Shown: positions 54,902 to 63,478 of the stretch, piece by piece
Layout of the letters: every line of letters begins with the position of its first letter
Numbering within the stretch: the stretch's first letter is position 1
Program-made: the position numbers and the translations under genes
Assembly (NCBI GenBank): GCA_000350305.1
Contig: CP002916.1
Span: 1,116,001-1,180,000, forward strand
Direction of reading: 5' to 3'
Length of the DNA stretch: 64,000 nucleotides
DNA from: Thermoplasmatales archaeon BRNA1
Lineage (GTDB): Archaea > Thermoplasmatota > Thermoplasmata > Methanomassiliicoccales > Methanomethylophilaceae
Notes under the pieces: generated by a model
Database searches by the model: none
The model's input: only the letters and a program-made list of their open reading frames with translations
Told to the model about the DNA's origin: nothing

Positions 54902-55399
54902 ATGATGGTTAGCGCAGAGCTCTATGTCAGAGACCTTCCCGGCCAGCTCGTCGGTTCCCTGGAACCCATATCTATGGTGGACGGGAACATCGTAGGCGTG
55001 GTGCACGACCGCGAGCAGAAGCTGAACGACCGCATCCTGGTGAACGTCACCTTCGAGGTCGACAACAACGGTCAGCTGGAGGAGCTCAAGGCCATCTGGA
55101 AGTCCATGGACATCCTGATATCCAAGATCGGATCGGTCTACAAGACCTTCGCCATGGACTATCTCATCCTCGGCAAGTTCAACGCCGCCTACATGGACGA
55201 GCTCATCGATGCCGCAGGCAAGGCCGTCGGCATAGAGGACGTCGAGGTCAGCTACTCCGCCAGCGACAAGAGCTCCGGCAAGAGGACCGCCATGATCTCC
55301 GCCGAGGTCAGGTCCAAGGAGGACATCGAAGCCCTCGATTCGTTCTTCGAGGACGCCTGCAAGAAGGCCGGACTCACACTCATAAGGGGGCTGAACTGA
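54902..55399 (+). CDS. ACT-domain regulatory protein
   Basis: About 165 aa, with a tandem ACT-like fold (AELYVRDLPGQLVGSLEPISMVDGNIVGVVHDR at the start, split over strands). In archaea such proteins are encoded directly before homoserine dehydrogenase and are thought to sense an aspartate-family amino acid. ATG 54902 or 54905; GTG 54893 is possible. The stop overlaps the hom start (TGATG). Confidence 0.85.
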   Translation: MMVSAELYVRDLPGQLVGSLEPISMVDGNIVGVVHDREQKLNDRILVNVTFEVDNNGQLEELKAIWKSMDILISKIGSVYKTFAMDYLILGKFNAAYMDELIDAAGKAVGIEDVEVSYSASDKSSGKRTAMISAEVRSKEDIEALDSFFEDACKKAGLTLIRGLN

Positions 55400-56418
55400 T
55401 GAGGATCCTCCTGTCCGGATACGGAACCGTCGGGAAGGGATTCGCGGACGTCCTCGCCAAGAGGAGGGACCTCCTCGCGTCCCGTTACGGCGAGGAGAAC
55501 CTGCCCAGAGTAGTCGCCGTCATGGACTCCAGAACCGTCGCCAGGAACCCAGATGGGATCGACCTCAAGGCCCTGGAGGCCAGAAAGGCCGAGAAGGGTA
55601 CCGTAGGCGACGAGACCTACTCCGACTCCATCGCGGTCATGGACTCCGTGAGCTACGACCTCCTGGTGGAGGTCAGCCCCACCAACATCAGGGACGGAGG
55701 GGTCGGACTGAAGAACATCCGCCACGCCCTCGAGCGCGGGAAGGACGTCATCACCGTCAACAAAGGCCCTCTGGCACTCTGCTTCAGGGAACTCATCGAT
55801 CTCGCGCAGAAGAACGAGTGCAAACTCCGCTTCGAGGGTTCCGTCGCAGGTGCGATGCCCATCATCAACCTCTGCCACGAGAACCTCATGGGGGAGAAGG
55901 TCCGCTCCATCAGAGGGATCTTCAACGGCACCTGCAACTACATCCTGAGCAAGATGGACAAGGGACAGCCCTTCGAGCCCGCCCTCAAGGAGGCCCAGCA
56001 GAGGGGTTACGCCGAGACAGACCCCACCAACGACGTCGAGGGATTCGATGCGGCGGCGAAGGTCACCATCCTCGCCAACTCCGTGTTCCACAGGAACGTC
56101 ACCATCAGGGACGTCAAGATCACCGGCATCAGCTCGATCACCCCCGAGGCCGTCGCTCTCGCGGCCAGCCGCAACATGGTCATCAGACTCATCGGAGAGG
56201 TCTCCGACACCAAGCTCGAGGTCTCGCCCAGACTCGTCCCCAAGGGATCCCCGCTCGCCATCGGCGGCACCCTCAACGTGGCCGTCATCGACGCGGACCT
56301 GGCGGGACCGATCACCATAAACGGAAGGGGTGCCGGCCGCATCGAGACCGCATCCGCCATACTCAGCGACCTCCTGGCGATCATGGACCAGAGGATCGGA
56401 AAGAAACACAAGGCCTGA
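55399..56418 (+). CDS. hom: Homoserine dehydrogenase
   Basis: NAD(P)H-dependent reduction of aspartate semialdehyde to homoserine for threonine and methionine. 339 aa. Rossmann motif [14 protein letters not shown], catalytic Lys region [11 protein letters not shown], and [12 protein letters not shown] with [24 protein letters not shown]-like [16 protein letters not shown]. No C-terminal ACT domain; separate ACT proteins flank it. Confidence 0.95.
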   Translation: MRILLSGYGTVGKGFADVLAKRRDLLASRYGEENLPRVVAVMDSRTVARNPDGIDLKALEARKAEKGTVGDETYSDSIAVMDSVSYDLLVEVSPTNIRDGGVGLKNIRHALERGKDVITVNKGPLALCFRELIDLAQKNECKLRFEGSVAGAMPIINLCHENLMGEKVRSIRGIFNGTCNYILSKMDKGQPFEPALKEAQQRGYAETDPTNDVEGFDAAAKVTILANSVFHRNVTIRDVKITGISSITPEAVALAASRNMVIRLIGEVSDTKLEVSPRLVPKGSPLAIGGTLNVAVIDADLAGPITINGRGAGRIETASAILSDLLAIMDQRIGKKHKA

Positions 56419-56435
56419 ACACAGAGGCATCCAAC

Positions 56436-56714
56436 ATGGCAAACAACAGGACAATCATCACGCTGGTCGGAGCCGACCACGCAGGCATCATCGCCGCAGT
56501 CTGTACCTACTTCGCCGAGAACGACATCAACATCCTCGACCTCTCCATGACCACCGTCCAGGAGTTCATCAACATGATGATGATCGTCGACCTCTCGAAA
56601 TACAAGAAGTCCTTCCCCGAGCTTTCGAAGGACCTCGACGAGGTCGCCAAGAAGGTGGGCTGCACCATCCACGCCCAGCACGAAGACATCTTCAACATGA
56701 TGCACAGGATCTGA
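56436..56714 (+). CDS. ACT-domain protein, UPF0237
   Basis: 92 aa: two short ACT-like repeats, [30 protein letters not shown] and [11 protein letters not shown]0237 genes are found next to UPF0210 genes, as here (5 nt spacing), pointing to a shared, still unproven, regulatory role. Confidence 0.92.
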   Translation: MANNRTIITLVGADHAGIIAAVCTYFAENDINILDLSMTTVQEFINMMMIVDLSKYKKSFPELSKDLDEVAKKVGCTIHAQHEDIFNMMHRI

Positions 56715-56719
56715 TTCCG

Positions 56720-58084
56720 ATGGTCGATATCAACGAGGTCATCGAGACCAACCAGATGGTCTCCAGCGAGAACCTCGATGTCAGGACCATCACGATGGGG
56801 ATCTCCCTTCTCGACTGCATCACGCCTGACCTCGATGTCCTCTGCGACAACATCTACGCCAAGATCACCGAGTCCGCAAAGAACCTCGTCTCCGTCGGGG
56901 ACGAGATCGCCCTGGAGATCGGGGTGCCGGTCATCAACAAGAGGATCTCCGTCACCCCTATCGCCATAGTCGGAGCCTCCGCCTGCAGGAAGACAGAGGA
57001 CTTCGTGGAGATCGCCGAGGCCCTGGAGAAGGCCTCTCAGAAGGTCGGGGTCAACTTCATCGGCGGATTCAGCGCCCTCGTTCAGAAAGGGATGACAGAT
57101 TCCGACCGCCTCATGATCGATTCCATACCCGAGGCCCTCGCCAAGACCGAGCACCTGTGTTCCTCGGTCAGCCTCGCTTCCACCAAGACCGGTATCGACA
57201 TGGATGCCGTGAAGCTCATGGGCGAGAAGGTCGTCGAGACCGCCCAGCTCACAAAGGACAGGGATTCCATCGGCTGCGCCAAGCTCGTGGTTTTCTGTAA
57301 CCCCACCGATGACAACCCGTTCATGGCCGGCGCCTTCCACGGCGTCACCGAGGCCGAGCGCGTCATCAACGTCGGGGTCTCCGGACCCGGCGTGGTCAGG
57401 ACCGCCATCTCAAAAGTCAGGGGCGAGAGCTTCGAGACCCTCTGCGAGACCATCAAGAAGACCGCCTTCAAGGTCACCCGCGTCGGTCAGCTCGTCGCGA
57501 AAGAAGCGAGTGCCAGACTCAACGTTCCGTTCGGAATCGTCGACCTCTCCCTTGCGCCTACCCCCGCCGTCGGGGACTCCATCGCCGACATCATCAAGGA
57601 AATGGGCATGGAATACTGCGGAGCGCCCGGAACAACCGCCGCCCTTGCGATCCTCAACGACCAGGTCAAGAAGGGAGGCATCATGGCGTCCTCATATGTC
57701 GGAGGGCTCTCCGGAGCGTTCATCCCCGTCACGGAGGACAGCTCCATGGCGGAGTCCGCGAAGATCGGCGCCATATCCCTCGAGAAGCTCGAGGCGATGA
57801 CCTGCGTTTGCTCTGTGGGGCTCGATATGATCGCCATCCCCGGCGACACCCCCGCCACCACCATCTCCGGAATCATCGCCGATGAGATGGCCATCGGAAT
57901 GGTCAACCAGAAGACCACCGCGGTCAGGCTCATCCCCGTGATCGGCAAGAAGGCGGGAGACAGCATCAGCCTGGGAGGTCTCCTCGGAGAGGCCACCGTC
58001 ATGCCGGTCAACCGCTACGGCTGTGCGGACTTCATCAACCGCGGCGGACGCATCCCCGCGCCTGTCCACAGCTTCAAGAACTGA
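56720..58084 (+). CDS. UPF0210 (DUF711) family protein
   Basis: 454 aa, resembling the formate acetyltransferase-related fold of the family. Conserved [14 protein letters not shown] near residues 20-33, [25 protein letters not shown], and glycine-rich [15 protein letters not shown]. No clear catalytic assignment. Fourth gene of ACT-hom-ACT-UPF0210, suggesting a link to amino acid control. Confidence 0.92.
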   Translation: MVDINEVIETNQMVSSENLDVRTITMGISLLDCITPDLDVLCDNIYAKITESAKNLVSVGDEIALEIGVPVINKRISVTPIAIVGASACRKTEDFVEIAEALEKASQKVGVNFIGGFSALVQKGMTDSDRLMIDSIPEALAKTEHLCSSVSLASTKTGIDMDAVKLMGEKVVETAQLTKDRDSIGCAKLVVFCNPTDDNPFMAGAFHGVTEAERVINVGVSGPGVVRTAISKVRGESFETLCETIKKTAFKVTRVGQLVAKEASARLNVPFGIVDLSLAPTPAVGDSIADIIKEMGMEYCGAPGTTAALAILNDQVKKGGIMASSYVGGLSGAFIPVTEDSSMAESAKIGAISLEKLEAMTCVCSVGLDMIAIPGDTPATTISGIIADEMAIGMVNQKTTAVRLIPVIGKKAGDSISLGGLLGEATVMPVNRYGCADFINRGGRIPAPVHSFKN

Positions 58085-58104
58085 TCCTTACCGGCAATGC
58101 CGGG

Positions 58105-58132
58105 GAAGGCCTCCGGGCCTTCATTCCTTTTT
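58105..58132 (+). terminator. Terminator of hom/UPF0210 operon
   Basis: Stem GAAGGCC / GGCCTTC with a TCCG loop (58105-58122) followed by CCTTTTT (58126-58132), 20 nt past the stop. Confidence 0.75.
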
Positions 58133-58204
58133 CAAAATGGCAGATGGGCCGATTCAGATAGAACTTGGAAAACGGAACTGCCGTGTGCAGGAAAAAGTTG
58201 ATTC

Positions 58205-58220
58205 ACCCCTTACGGGGTGG
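58205..58220 (-). terminator. Hairpin after tRNA-Trp
   Basis: CACCCC / GGGGTG with a TTAC loop, on the minus strand followed by AATCAACTTTTT. It lies about 28 nt past the tRNA-Trp 3' end. Confidence 0.55.
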
Positions 58221-58247
58221 AGATAAGAGAACTTAAAGATGCGTAGG

Positions 58248-58419
58248 TGGGGACAGAGGGATTTGAACCCCCATAGGCGGGTTTCCACCACAGGGAGGAG
58301 CTACCTCCCCATGAAATTGATGAGTCATCGCTCCAGTTATTCATCATAACTTCAGCTAACTCAGTCAAATCACGCTCATAACTGGAGCCCGCTAGTCTAC
58401 CAGGTTAGCCTATATCCCC
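58248..58419 (-). tRNA. tRNA-Trp (CCA) with 99-nt intron
   Basis: Exon 1 58419-58382, exon 2 58282-58248. Acceptor GGGGATA / TGTCCCC, anticodon CCA after C-U, anticodon stem GCGGG / CCCGC, T-loop TTCAAAT. The intron (58381-58283) sits at the canonical position after base 37. CCA not encoded. The intron contains C/D-box-like motifs (see separate entry). Confidence 0.9.
58283..58381 (-). ncRNA. tRNA-Trp intron, probable box C/D guide RNA
   Basis: The intron carries ATGATGA (58341-58347, perfect box C/C'), CTGA motifs (D/D' type), and an 11-nt element (58330-58340) complementary to the anticodon and 5' splice site (58378-58388). With the following ATGA taken as a degenerate D box, the fifth guide base pairs with C34, the residue known to be 2'-O-methylated by the intronic guide of other euryarchaeal pre-tRNA-Trp. 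Confidence 0.6.
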
Positions 58420-58446
58420 AGTGTGTGACGCCGAGCGCGGTCGGCA

Positions 58447-58554
58447 TCACTTCTTGCGCATCTTTGCTGCTCTCTTTCTTCTCCTCATCTTTTTCTTACG
58501 CCATTTCCAACGCTGGTTGCCGCGTTTCTTCCAGGCGCGTGAGCCTCTCTTCAT
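58447..58554 (-). CDS. rpl41e: Ribosomal protein eL41
   Basis: 35 aa, extremely basic, reading MKRGSRAWKKRG... and ending in the eL41 core W.WRKKKMRRRKRAAKMRKK. Longer at the N-terminus than the 25-residue eukaryotic form. Found by reading the minus strand between two tRNA genes; probably co-transcribed with them. Confidence 0.85.
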   Translation of the reverse strand: MKRGSRAWKKRGNQRWKWRKKKMRRRKRAAKMRKK

Positions 58555-58595
58555 GATCTTTCCTCTCGTACCGTTTAGCGCAGACGGACGCTTGG

Positions 58596-58694
58596 CGGGC
58601 CCGTCGGGACTTTCGGTTCCTTTTTAGGGGACTTTCGAACCCGAGGCGTCTGGCTTAGAAGGCCAGCGCTATATCCTGGCTAAGCCACGGGCCC
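58596..58694 (-). tRNA. tRNA-Arg (UCU) with 24-nt T-loop intron
   Basis: Acceptor GGGCCCG / CGGGCCC, anticodon stem CTGGC / GCCAG, loop CTTCTAA giving UCU, T-stem TCGGG / CCCGA. The T-arm is interrupted by 24 nt (58610-58633). TTCG in the exon pairs with CGAA in the intron to make a 4-bp helix between two 3-nt bulges, a strict bulge-helix-bulge; cutting there yields the normal T-loop TTCGAAT. CCA is encoded at 58593-58595. Confidence 0.85.
58610..58633 (-). other. Noncanonical tRNA intron in T-loop
   Basis: Intron of the tRNA-Arg gene, between T-loop positions 59 and 60. Bulges AA^A and AG^U flank the TTCG/CGAA helix; the T-stem itself forms the outer exon helix. Confidence 0.8.
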
Positions 58695-58741
58695 TAGGCA
58701 CCCCATTTAATACTATAATTTAAAGGTAATGTTCCCCCGCA

Positions 58742-59317
58742 TCAGTTCTCGTTCTTCCAGTCGTAGTAGTAGTTGATCAGGGAAGGAGCATCGGCCAGCA
58801 GCAGACTACCCTCGATGATGCACACCGATCCGAGTATGAGGAGGATCGGCCAGCAGTTGAGGATCTTTCCGACCAGCTGGGTCAGTTTCTCCAGGAAGTT
58901 GAACACCATGTATACGACCGCTCCGACGACCACCGAGAGTATGATCCTCGGGTATCCCTCGGAAAGGATTTCGAGATCCCCGGAAAGACCTCCGAGGAAC
59001 ACGTACATCCATGCCATGGCGAGTATCGCGAGGAGCAGTGCGAACGGGACATCCCTCAGAGGGCGGATGAACAGAACGAATCCCGATAGTACGATCAATG
59101 CCGCATCGAAGGAGGACCATCCTTCGTAGCGTGTGACTCCGAAGAACATCAGGCAGATCCCGAGGATGAATCCGATCAGGACGCTGAGCTTGTAATATCC
59201 GCCTTCGTCATCCTTCCTGTACTCGTATACGATGAGGAAAGCCACAAGTCCGGCGGCCAGCATCAGGATCGCTGAAAGGTTGCCGTTGATAATGTCGTAG
59301 AGTCCATCCGTGTCCAT
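58742..59317 (-). CDS. Hypothetical six-helix membrane protein
   Basis: 191 aa with six hydrophobic segments (for example LSAILMLAAGLVAFLIVYEY, VPFALLLAILAMAWMYVFLGGL, ILSVVVGAVVYMVFNFL) and short loops. No recognised domain or catalytic residue. Leaderless from a TATA-like ATTTTTATTA at about 59339-59349. Confidence 0.75.
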   Translation of the reverse strand: MDTDGLYDIINGNLSAILMLAAGLVAFLIVYEYRKDDEGGYYKLSVLIGFILGICLMFFGVTRYEGWSSFDAALIVLSGFVLFIRPLRDVPFALLLAILAMAWMYVFLGGLSGDLEILSEGYPRIILSVVVGAVVYMVFNFLEKLTQLVGKILNCWPILLILGSVCIIEGSLLLADAPSLINYYYDWKNEN

Positions 59318-59380
59318 GCTGCTAGAATCTACTGTGCGTAATAAAAATTATCGGAAGGGAAGAAGAGAGGAGAAGAGGGG

Positions 59381-59446
59381 AGACGTTCGCGGAGAGTGAG
59401 AGTCGGCGGAGAGCTGAAAGCCGCCGTTTTTTTGGTGCGAACGTCT
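59381..59446 (+). ncRNA. Candidate structured small RNA
   Basis: Perfect 10-bp outer stem AGACGTTCGC / GCGAACGTCT encloses an inner stem CGGCGG / CCGCCG. On the plus strand the purine stretch between them (GGAGAGTGAGAG) can pair with TTTTTTT by A-U and G-U, making one long hairpin; on the minus strand that middle part cannot pair. Family not recognised. Confidence 0.35.
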
Positions 59447-59513
59447 TTAGATGCAGGAGGAAAAGGCACTGAGAGCGACCCCTTCTTCTCTGATTACCTC
59501 AAAGGATTACATT

Positions 59514-59547
59514 GTATATAAAAGGTTGGATAATGGTTCCATCCAAC
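59514..59547 (+). promoter_or_regulatory. Orphan TATA box with TTGGAT/ATCCAA operator
   Basis: GTATATAAAA (59514-59523) is followed by TTGGAT-N9-ATCCAAC (59526-59547), the same layout as the cbiM and cbiD promoters but with a 9-nt spacer. No gene is clearly transcribed rightward from it. Confidence 0.4.
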
Positions 59548-59613
59548 AAACATCCAATTATTCAATAAATGGACGTAAAGTGGTTGGTAGGACCATCCAT
59601 GCATAATGCCGTA

Positions 59614-59645
59614 AAAAAATGTGCGCGGGGAGACCCCGTGCACTT
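59614..59645 (-). terminator. Terminator of htpG
   Basis: Stem GTGC-A-CGGGG / CCCCG-C-GCAC with a 3-nt loop (59621-59643), followed on the minus strand by ATTTTTTT. Begins about 8 nt past the htpG stop. Confidence 0.75.
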
Positions 59646-59651
59646 CGGGTT

Positions 59652-61559
59652 TCAGAGCATGCTCAGGACAAGGTCCGAGTACTCAACGGGATTCGCCACC
59701 GGCTGTCCCGCCATGAGGCAGGCCTGTCCGTACATGACCTTGACGATCTTCTTGGCGCGCTCCCGGTCATCCTTGAAGGCGGCCTGCAGGGATGCGAAGA
59801 CCTGGGACTCGGTGTTGAGCTCCAGGACCCTTGCCGCCTTGACACCGTCTCCCGCCATGCCGGGCATCTCGCGGAAGTACTTCTCGGTCTCGAAGGTGAT
59901 GTTGCCCTGGGTGGAGAGCAGCACCGCGTGCGACTTCAGCTTGTGTGAGATCTTCACGTTGGCGACCTCGTCGCCGAGGGTCTCCTTGCAGAAGTCCAGA
60001 AGCTCCTTGTACTCCTCGTCCTTCTTCTCGGCCTCCTTCTTCTCCTCTTCGGACTCAAGGCCGAGATCCTCGGTAGTGACGTTGCAGAACTCCTTCCCGT
60101 CGAAGTCCCTCAGGACGTTGGCTACGAAGGAATCGATCTCGTCCGTGAACACAAGGACGTCGTATCCTTTGTCGATGACCTGCTCCGCCTGGGGAAGCTC
60201 CTTGGCGTGTGCCGCATTCTCCGCAGTGACGTAGTAGATCTTCTTCTGCCCCTCCGGCATCGCCTTGGCGTATCCGTCGAGGGAAATGTCCTTGTCCTCC
60301 TTGGCGGACCTAAACATGAGGATGTCCTTGAGGAGGTCGGCATCGCGTCCGTATCCGTCGACACAGCCGTACTTGATCTGCCTGCCGAAGGACTGCCAGA
60401 AGGTGGCGTATTTCTCAGGCTCGTCGGACATCAGCCTCTGGAGCTCCTTCTTGACCTGCTTGGTCAGGTAAGAGCCGACGGACTGGAGCTGGCGGTCGTG
60501 CTGCAGGACCTCCCTGGAGATGTTCAGCGAGAAATCGGGAGAGTCGACTACTCCCCTGACGAAGCGGAAACAATAGGGCAGAAGGTCCTCGCACCTGTCC
60601 ATGATTAGCACGCCGTTGGCATAAAGCTGGAGCCCGGGGCGGAAGTCCCTGGTGTAGAAATCGTACGGAGCCTTGGCGGGGATGAACAGCAGGGCCTTGT
60701 AGGAGACCGCTCCCTCAGCGGACACCCTGACGACCGAGACGGGGTCCTCCCAGTCGCGGAACTTGTCCTTGTAGAACTCGATGCACTTGTCATCGGGTGC
60801 CTCCTCCTTGGACTTCCTCCAGATGGGGACCATTGAGTTGATGACCTTGTCTACCTTCTTGGACACGAGCTCCCTCTTGGGCTCACCCTTGTCGTCCTTC
60901 TCGCCCGTCTCCTGCCAGTCGGACTCGTCGACCTCCATGTGGATTGGCCAGCGGATGTAGTCGGAGTACTTCTCTATCAGTTCCCTAAGCCTCTCTGTCT
61001 CCAGGAACTCGCTGTACTCCTCTCCGTCAGCGTCCTCCTTGATGTGCATGACGATGTCGGTACCGGGGGATTCCTTCTCGCACTCGGATATGGAGTAACC
61101 GTCGGAGCCAGAACTCGACCACTTGTTGGCGGTATCCGAACCGAAGGCCTTCGAGACGACATCGACCTTGTCTGCGACCATGAATGCGGAGTAGAATCCG
61201 ACACCGAACTGTCCGATGGCCTCGGAGTCCGCGTTCTCACCGAGACTCTCCTTGTATTCCAGTGTCCCTGAGTGGGCGATGTATCCGAGGTTCTTCTCCA
61301 TCTCCTCGGCGTTCATTCCGATTCCGTTGTCGGAAACGGTGACTGTGCGGGCGTCCCTGTCAATCTTCACGTCGATACGGAAATCGTCCCTTCCGATTCC
61401 CAGGGAGGAGTCCTCGAGTGCCTTGTAATTGAGCTTGTCTATGGCATCCGACGCATTGGAGATGATCTCCCTGAGGAAGATCTCCTTGTGCGTGTAGATG
61501 GAGTTGATCATCAGGTCAAGAATGCGCTTTGATTCCGTCTTGAACTGTCTTTTTGCCAT
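59652..61559 (-). CDS. htpG: Molecular chaperone HtpG (Hsp90)
   Basis: ATP-dependent homodimeric chaperone, 635 aa, full bacterial length. GHKL motifs: EIISNASDAIDKL, VSDNGIGMNAEEM, GQFGVGFYSAFMVADKV; middle domain with NISREVLQHDRQL. Hsp90 is absent from most archaea, so the gene was probably acquired from a bacterium (inference). TATA-like ATTTATAGA at about 61605-61615. Confidence 0.95.
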   Translation of the reverse strand: MAKRQFKTESKRILDLMINSIYTHKEIFLREIISNASDAIDKLNYKALEDSSLGIGRDDFRIDVKIDRDARTVTVSDNGIGMNAEEMEKNLGYIAHSGTLEYKESLGENADSEAIGQFGVGFYSAFMVADKVDVVSKAFGSDTANKWSSSGSDGYSISECEKESPGTDIVMHIKEDADGEEYSEFLETERLRELIEKYSDYIRWPIHMEVDESDWQETGEKDDKGEPKRELVSKKVDKVINSMVPIWRKSKEEAPDDKCIEFYKDKFRDWEDPVSVVRVSAEGAVSYKALLFIPAKAPYDFYTRDFRPGLQLYANGVLIMDRCEDLLPYCFRFVRGVVDSPDFSLNISREVLQHDRQLQSVGSYLTKQVKKELQRLMSDEPEKYATFWQSFGRQIKYGCVDGYGRDADLLKDILMFRSAKEDKDISLDGYAKAMPEGQKKIYYVTAENAAHAKELPQAEQVIDKGYDVLVFTDEIDSFVANVLRDFDGKEFCNVTTEDLGLESEEEKKEAEKKDEEYKELLDFCKETLGDEVANVKISHKLKSHAVLLSTQGNITFETEKYFREMPGMAGDGVKAARVLELNTESQVFASLQAAFKDDRERAKKIVKVMYGQACLMAGQPVANPVEYSDLVLSML

Positions 61560-61654
61560 ATGCTGTGCCTCTATGAGCTATGACAATTACAGTATTGCGG
61601 TTCTATAAATATCTTTCATATGTTCGCAACCTATGGTTACCAAGTGAAATCGAC

Positions 61655-61685
61655 ATCTGGTACATTCCCGGGAGCGCTCAGTTGA
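61655..61685 (-). repeat. 3'-end repeat element, copy 1
   Basis: 31 bp covering the stop of the zinc-ribbon/HTH gene and its trailer; 28 of 31 positions match 63479-63509 at the 3' end of purF. It includes a variant (TCTGGTAC) of the TCTGGCAC word. Confidence 0.6.
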
Positions 61686-62283
61686 AACTGCTTCCGCTCC
61701 TGCGGATGGGCTCGGAGAGCCTGCGGACTTCCTCGAAGGTGAGGCCCATCCTGCGGGCGATGGAGATCTCGCTCTCGCCGGACACGTATCTGGACATCAC
61801 CTCGGCATCGACCTTGTCGATGCCCTCGGAAACAAGAATGGATACCATGGCGGGGATACCGCCACCGGCCCTGAACGCCCTCTCGACCTGCTCGGCGACG
61901 CGTGTCGAATCGGTGACCGCGTCCTGACCGGATTTGGGATCGACGAACCAGTTGCCGCTTCCGCATGCCGGGCATGTGGCGGGGGCAGACCTGCCGACCC
62001 TGTACAGTGCCTTGTGCCCGCACGACCCGCAGATGAAGGTCTCCACATCCGCATCCCAGAGCTTGGAACGGCAGTTGGGGCAGCGGAGAGGGTCATCGGT
62101 CCTTCCCAGCCATTTGTGGCCGCAGCGCTTGCAGACGTGAGTCTTGAGATCGGTGCAGTTCCAAAGGATGCTGTTGCACCTCGGGCAGCGGCGCGGAACC
62201 GTGTTTCCGCGCTTCTTCCAACCATATCCGCACACTTCACACTTGTTGAAGTCCCCTTGTGCGGAATCAGTTGCGTTCAACAT
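61678..62283 (-). CDS. Triple zinc-ribbon protein with C-terminal helical/HTH region
   Basis: 201 aa. Three consecutive zinc ribbons in residues 14-114 (CEVC..CPRC, CKRC..CPNC, CGSC..CPAC). The C-terminal 80 residues contain EGIDKVDAEVMSRYVSGESEISIARRMGLTFEEVRRLSEPI, a helix-turn-helix-like segment split in two. Possibly a transcription or RNA-binding factor; no family recognised. Confidence 0.82.
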   Translation of the reverse strand: MLNATDSAQGDFNKCEVCGYGWKKRGNTVPRRCPRCNSILWNCTDLKTHVCKRCGHKWLGRTDDPLRCPNCRSKLWDADVETFICGSCGHKALYRVGRSAPATCPACGSGNWFVDPKSGQDAVTDSTRVAEQVERAFRAGGGIPAMVSILVSEGIDKVDAEVMSRYVSGESEISIARRMGLTFEEVRRLSEPIRRSGSSFN

Positions 62284-62420
62284 CTGTTGTTCATCAAAAA
62301 TCCCTATTATAATTGTATTCGGATTTGGTTAATATTGGGACAATTCTGCAGTACAATCTGGTCCCAAAGTGGCGGGTTTCCCATCAAAATACGGGCATTT
62401 TTTGTCCGCTTCCGCACGAA

Positions 62421-63026
62421 ATGAACAAATCGGATTACACCTTCCGGGATTTGATGACGGCGGAAAGCTGGAGGGATCGTCTCTCGGAAGGCGGATGGGT
62501 CGGGATGGAGGATCCCGATATCGACGGGTACAACGAAGCCATCGACGAATGTGCCGTAAAGCTCCACAGGTTCAACTCCTCGGCGGACCCCTGGGATGTG
62601 AAGAAACGTTTCTTCGAGGAGATCGTAGGATACGGGCTCGAAGATATGACGATCGTAAAATCCCCGTTCAAATGCGACCTCGGTTTCAACATCAAACTGT
62701 CCCACCACGTCCTGGTGAATTACGGCTGCACTTTCCTCGATACGGCGGAGATCCGCATCGGGGCACACACAATGGTCGGTCCGGATTGCCACATCGTCAC
62801 TGCGGTCCACCCCATGGATCCCGAGGGGCGTCGCGACTGGAAGGTCAGGGGAGAGCCCGTCCGCATAGGTCGGGATGTTTGGCTCGGGGCCAATGTGACC
62901 GTGCTGCCCGGCGTTACCATCGGAGACGGATGCGTCGTCGGTGCGGGAGCAGTGGTCACGAAGGATGTGCCAGACAATACGACGGTCGTCGGAAATCCCG
63001 CCAGGCCGATTGTCCGCCGCACATGA
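62421..63026 (+). CDS. Maltose/galactoside O-acetyltransferase family
   Basis: 201 aa. N-terminal Mac-type helical region, then left-handed beta-helix hexapeptides ([65 protein letters not shown], both split). Catalytic His in AVHPMD. Acetylates a sugar or similar acceptor from acetyl-CoA. Contains one GTGCCAGA word near the 3' end. Confidence 0.92.
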   Translation: MNKSDYTFRDLMTAESWRDRLSEGGWVGMEDPDIDGYNEAIDECAVKLHRFNSSADPWDVKKRFFEEIVGYGLEDMTIVKSPFKCDLGFNIKLSHHVLVNYGCTFLDTAEIRIGAHTMVGPDCHIVTAVHPMDPEGRRDWKVRGEPVRIGRDVWLGANVTVLPGVTIGDGCVVGAGAVVTKDVPDNTTVVGNPARPIVRRT

Positions 63027-63335
63027 TCGTCGGGCGAGGCGGTAACGCTGTTTTGTCGAACGGGGACTGCCCGCTCCGTTCCGCCGGTCCGCACTCCGGA
63101 GCCGGCCTGATTGCGCCTGTCGGCAGTGTCGTAATACTCCCGCTGCGCCATCCCGATACTGTTCTGCTTTCTGGGTCCGGATTACTGTCCAAGAAAAAGG
63201 CCCCTCGATCCTGCCGACCTTCTCTGCGGCGAGGAAGACAAGATCCGGCATACTCCGACCAATTGAAAACGGCAGAGAATCGAACATGTAACGGACAATA
63301 TGTTTGGGTCCCGACAGGAAATCAAGAAAAATGAG
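63027..63335. other. Gene-free stretch before tRNA-Ala
   Basis: About 310 bp. Open frames exist on both strands but lack the codon pattern and family features of real genes here. No convincing promoter or hairpin noted. Confidence 0.5.
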
Positions 63336-63408
63336 TGGACAGGGCGAGATTCGAACTCGCGACCTCTACAATGCCAATGTAGCGATCTTCCAACTGATCT
63401 ACCTGCCC
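63336..63408 (-). tRNA. tRNA-Ala (GGC)
   Basis: Acceptor GGGCAGG / CCTGTCC (one G-U), anticodon stem CTACA / TGTAG with loop TTGGCAT giving GGC, T-arm GCGAGTTCGAATCTCGC, discriminator A, CCA not encoded. TATA-like CTTTATTAA about 30 bp upstream. Confidence 0.95.
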
Positions 63409-63478
63409 AGTTGTTGAACCCCTTTATCCTCACGTTGTTAATAAAGATTTCTAACCTGCGAAAAAAGAGAATACGGAA

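Larger units (their letters stand above)
59318..59651. other. Intergenic region before htpG 3' end
   Basis: About 330 bp between the start of the membrane protein gene and the end of htpG. Contains a long imperfect hairpin (59381-59446), a TATA-like box with an inverted repeat downstream (59514-59547) and the htpG terminator. The plus-strand ORF at 59569 is antisense to htpG and not credible as a gene. Confidence 0.6.

Noticed and set aside
59569-60234. 222-residue plus-strand frame after the orphan TATA box
   Set aside because: Almost entirely antisense to htpG, with no recognisable protein features; kept only as a possible transcript region.
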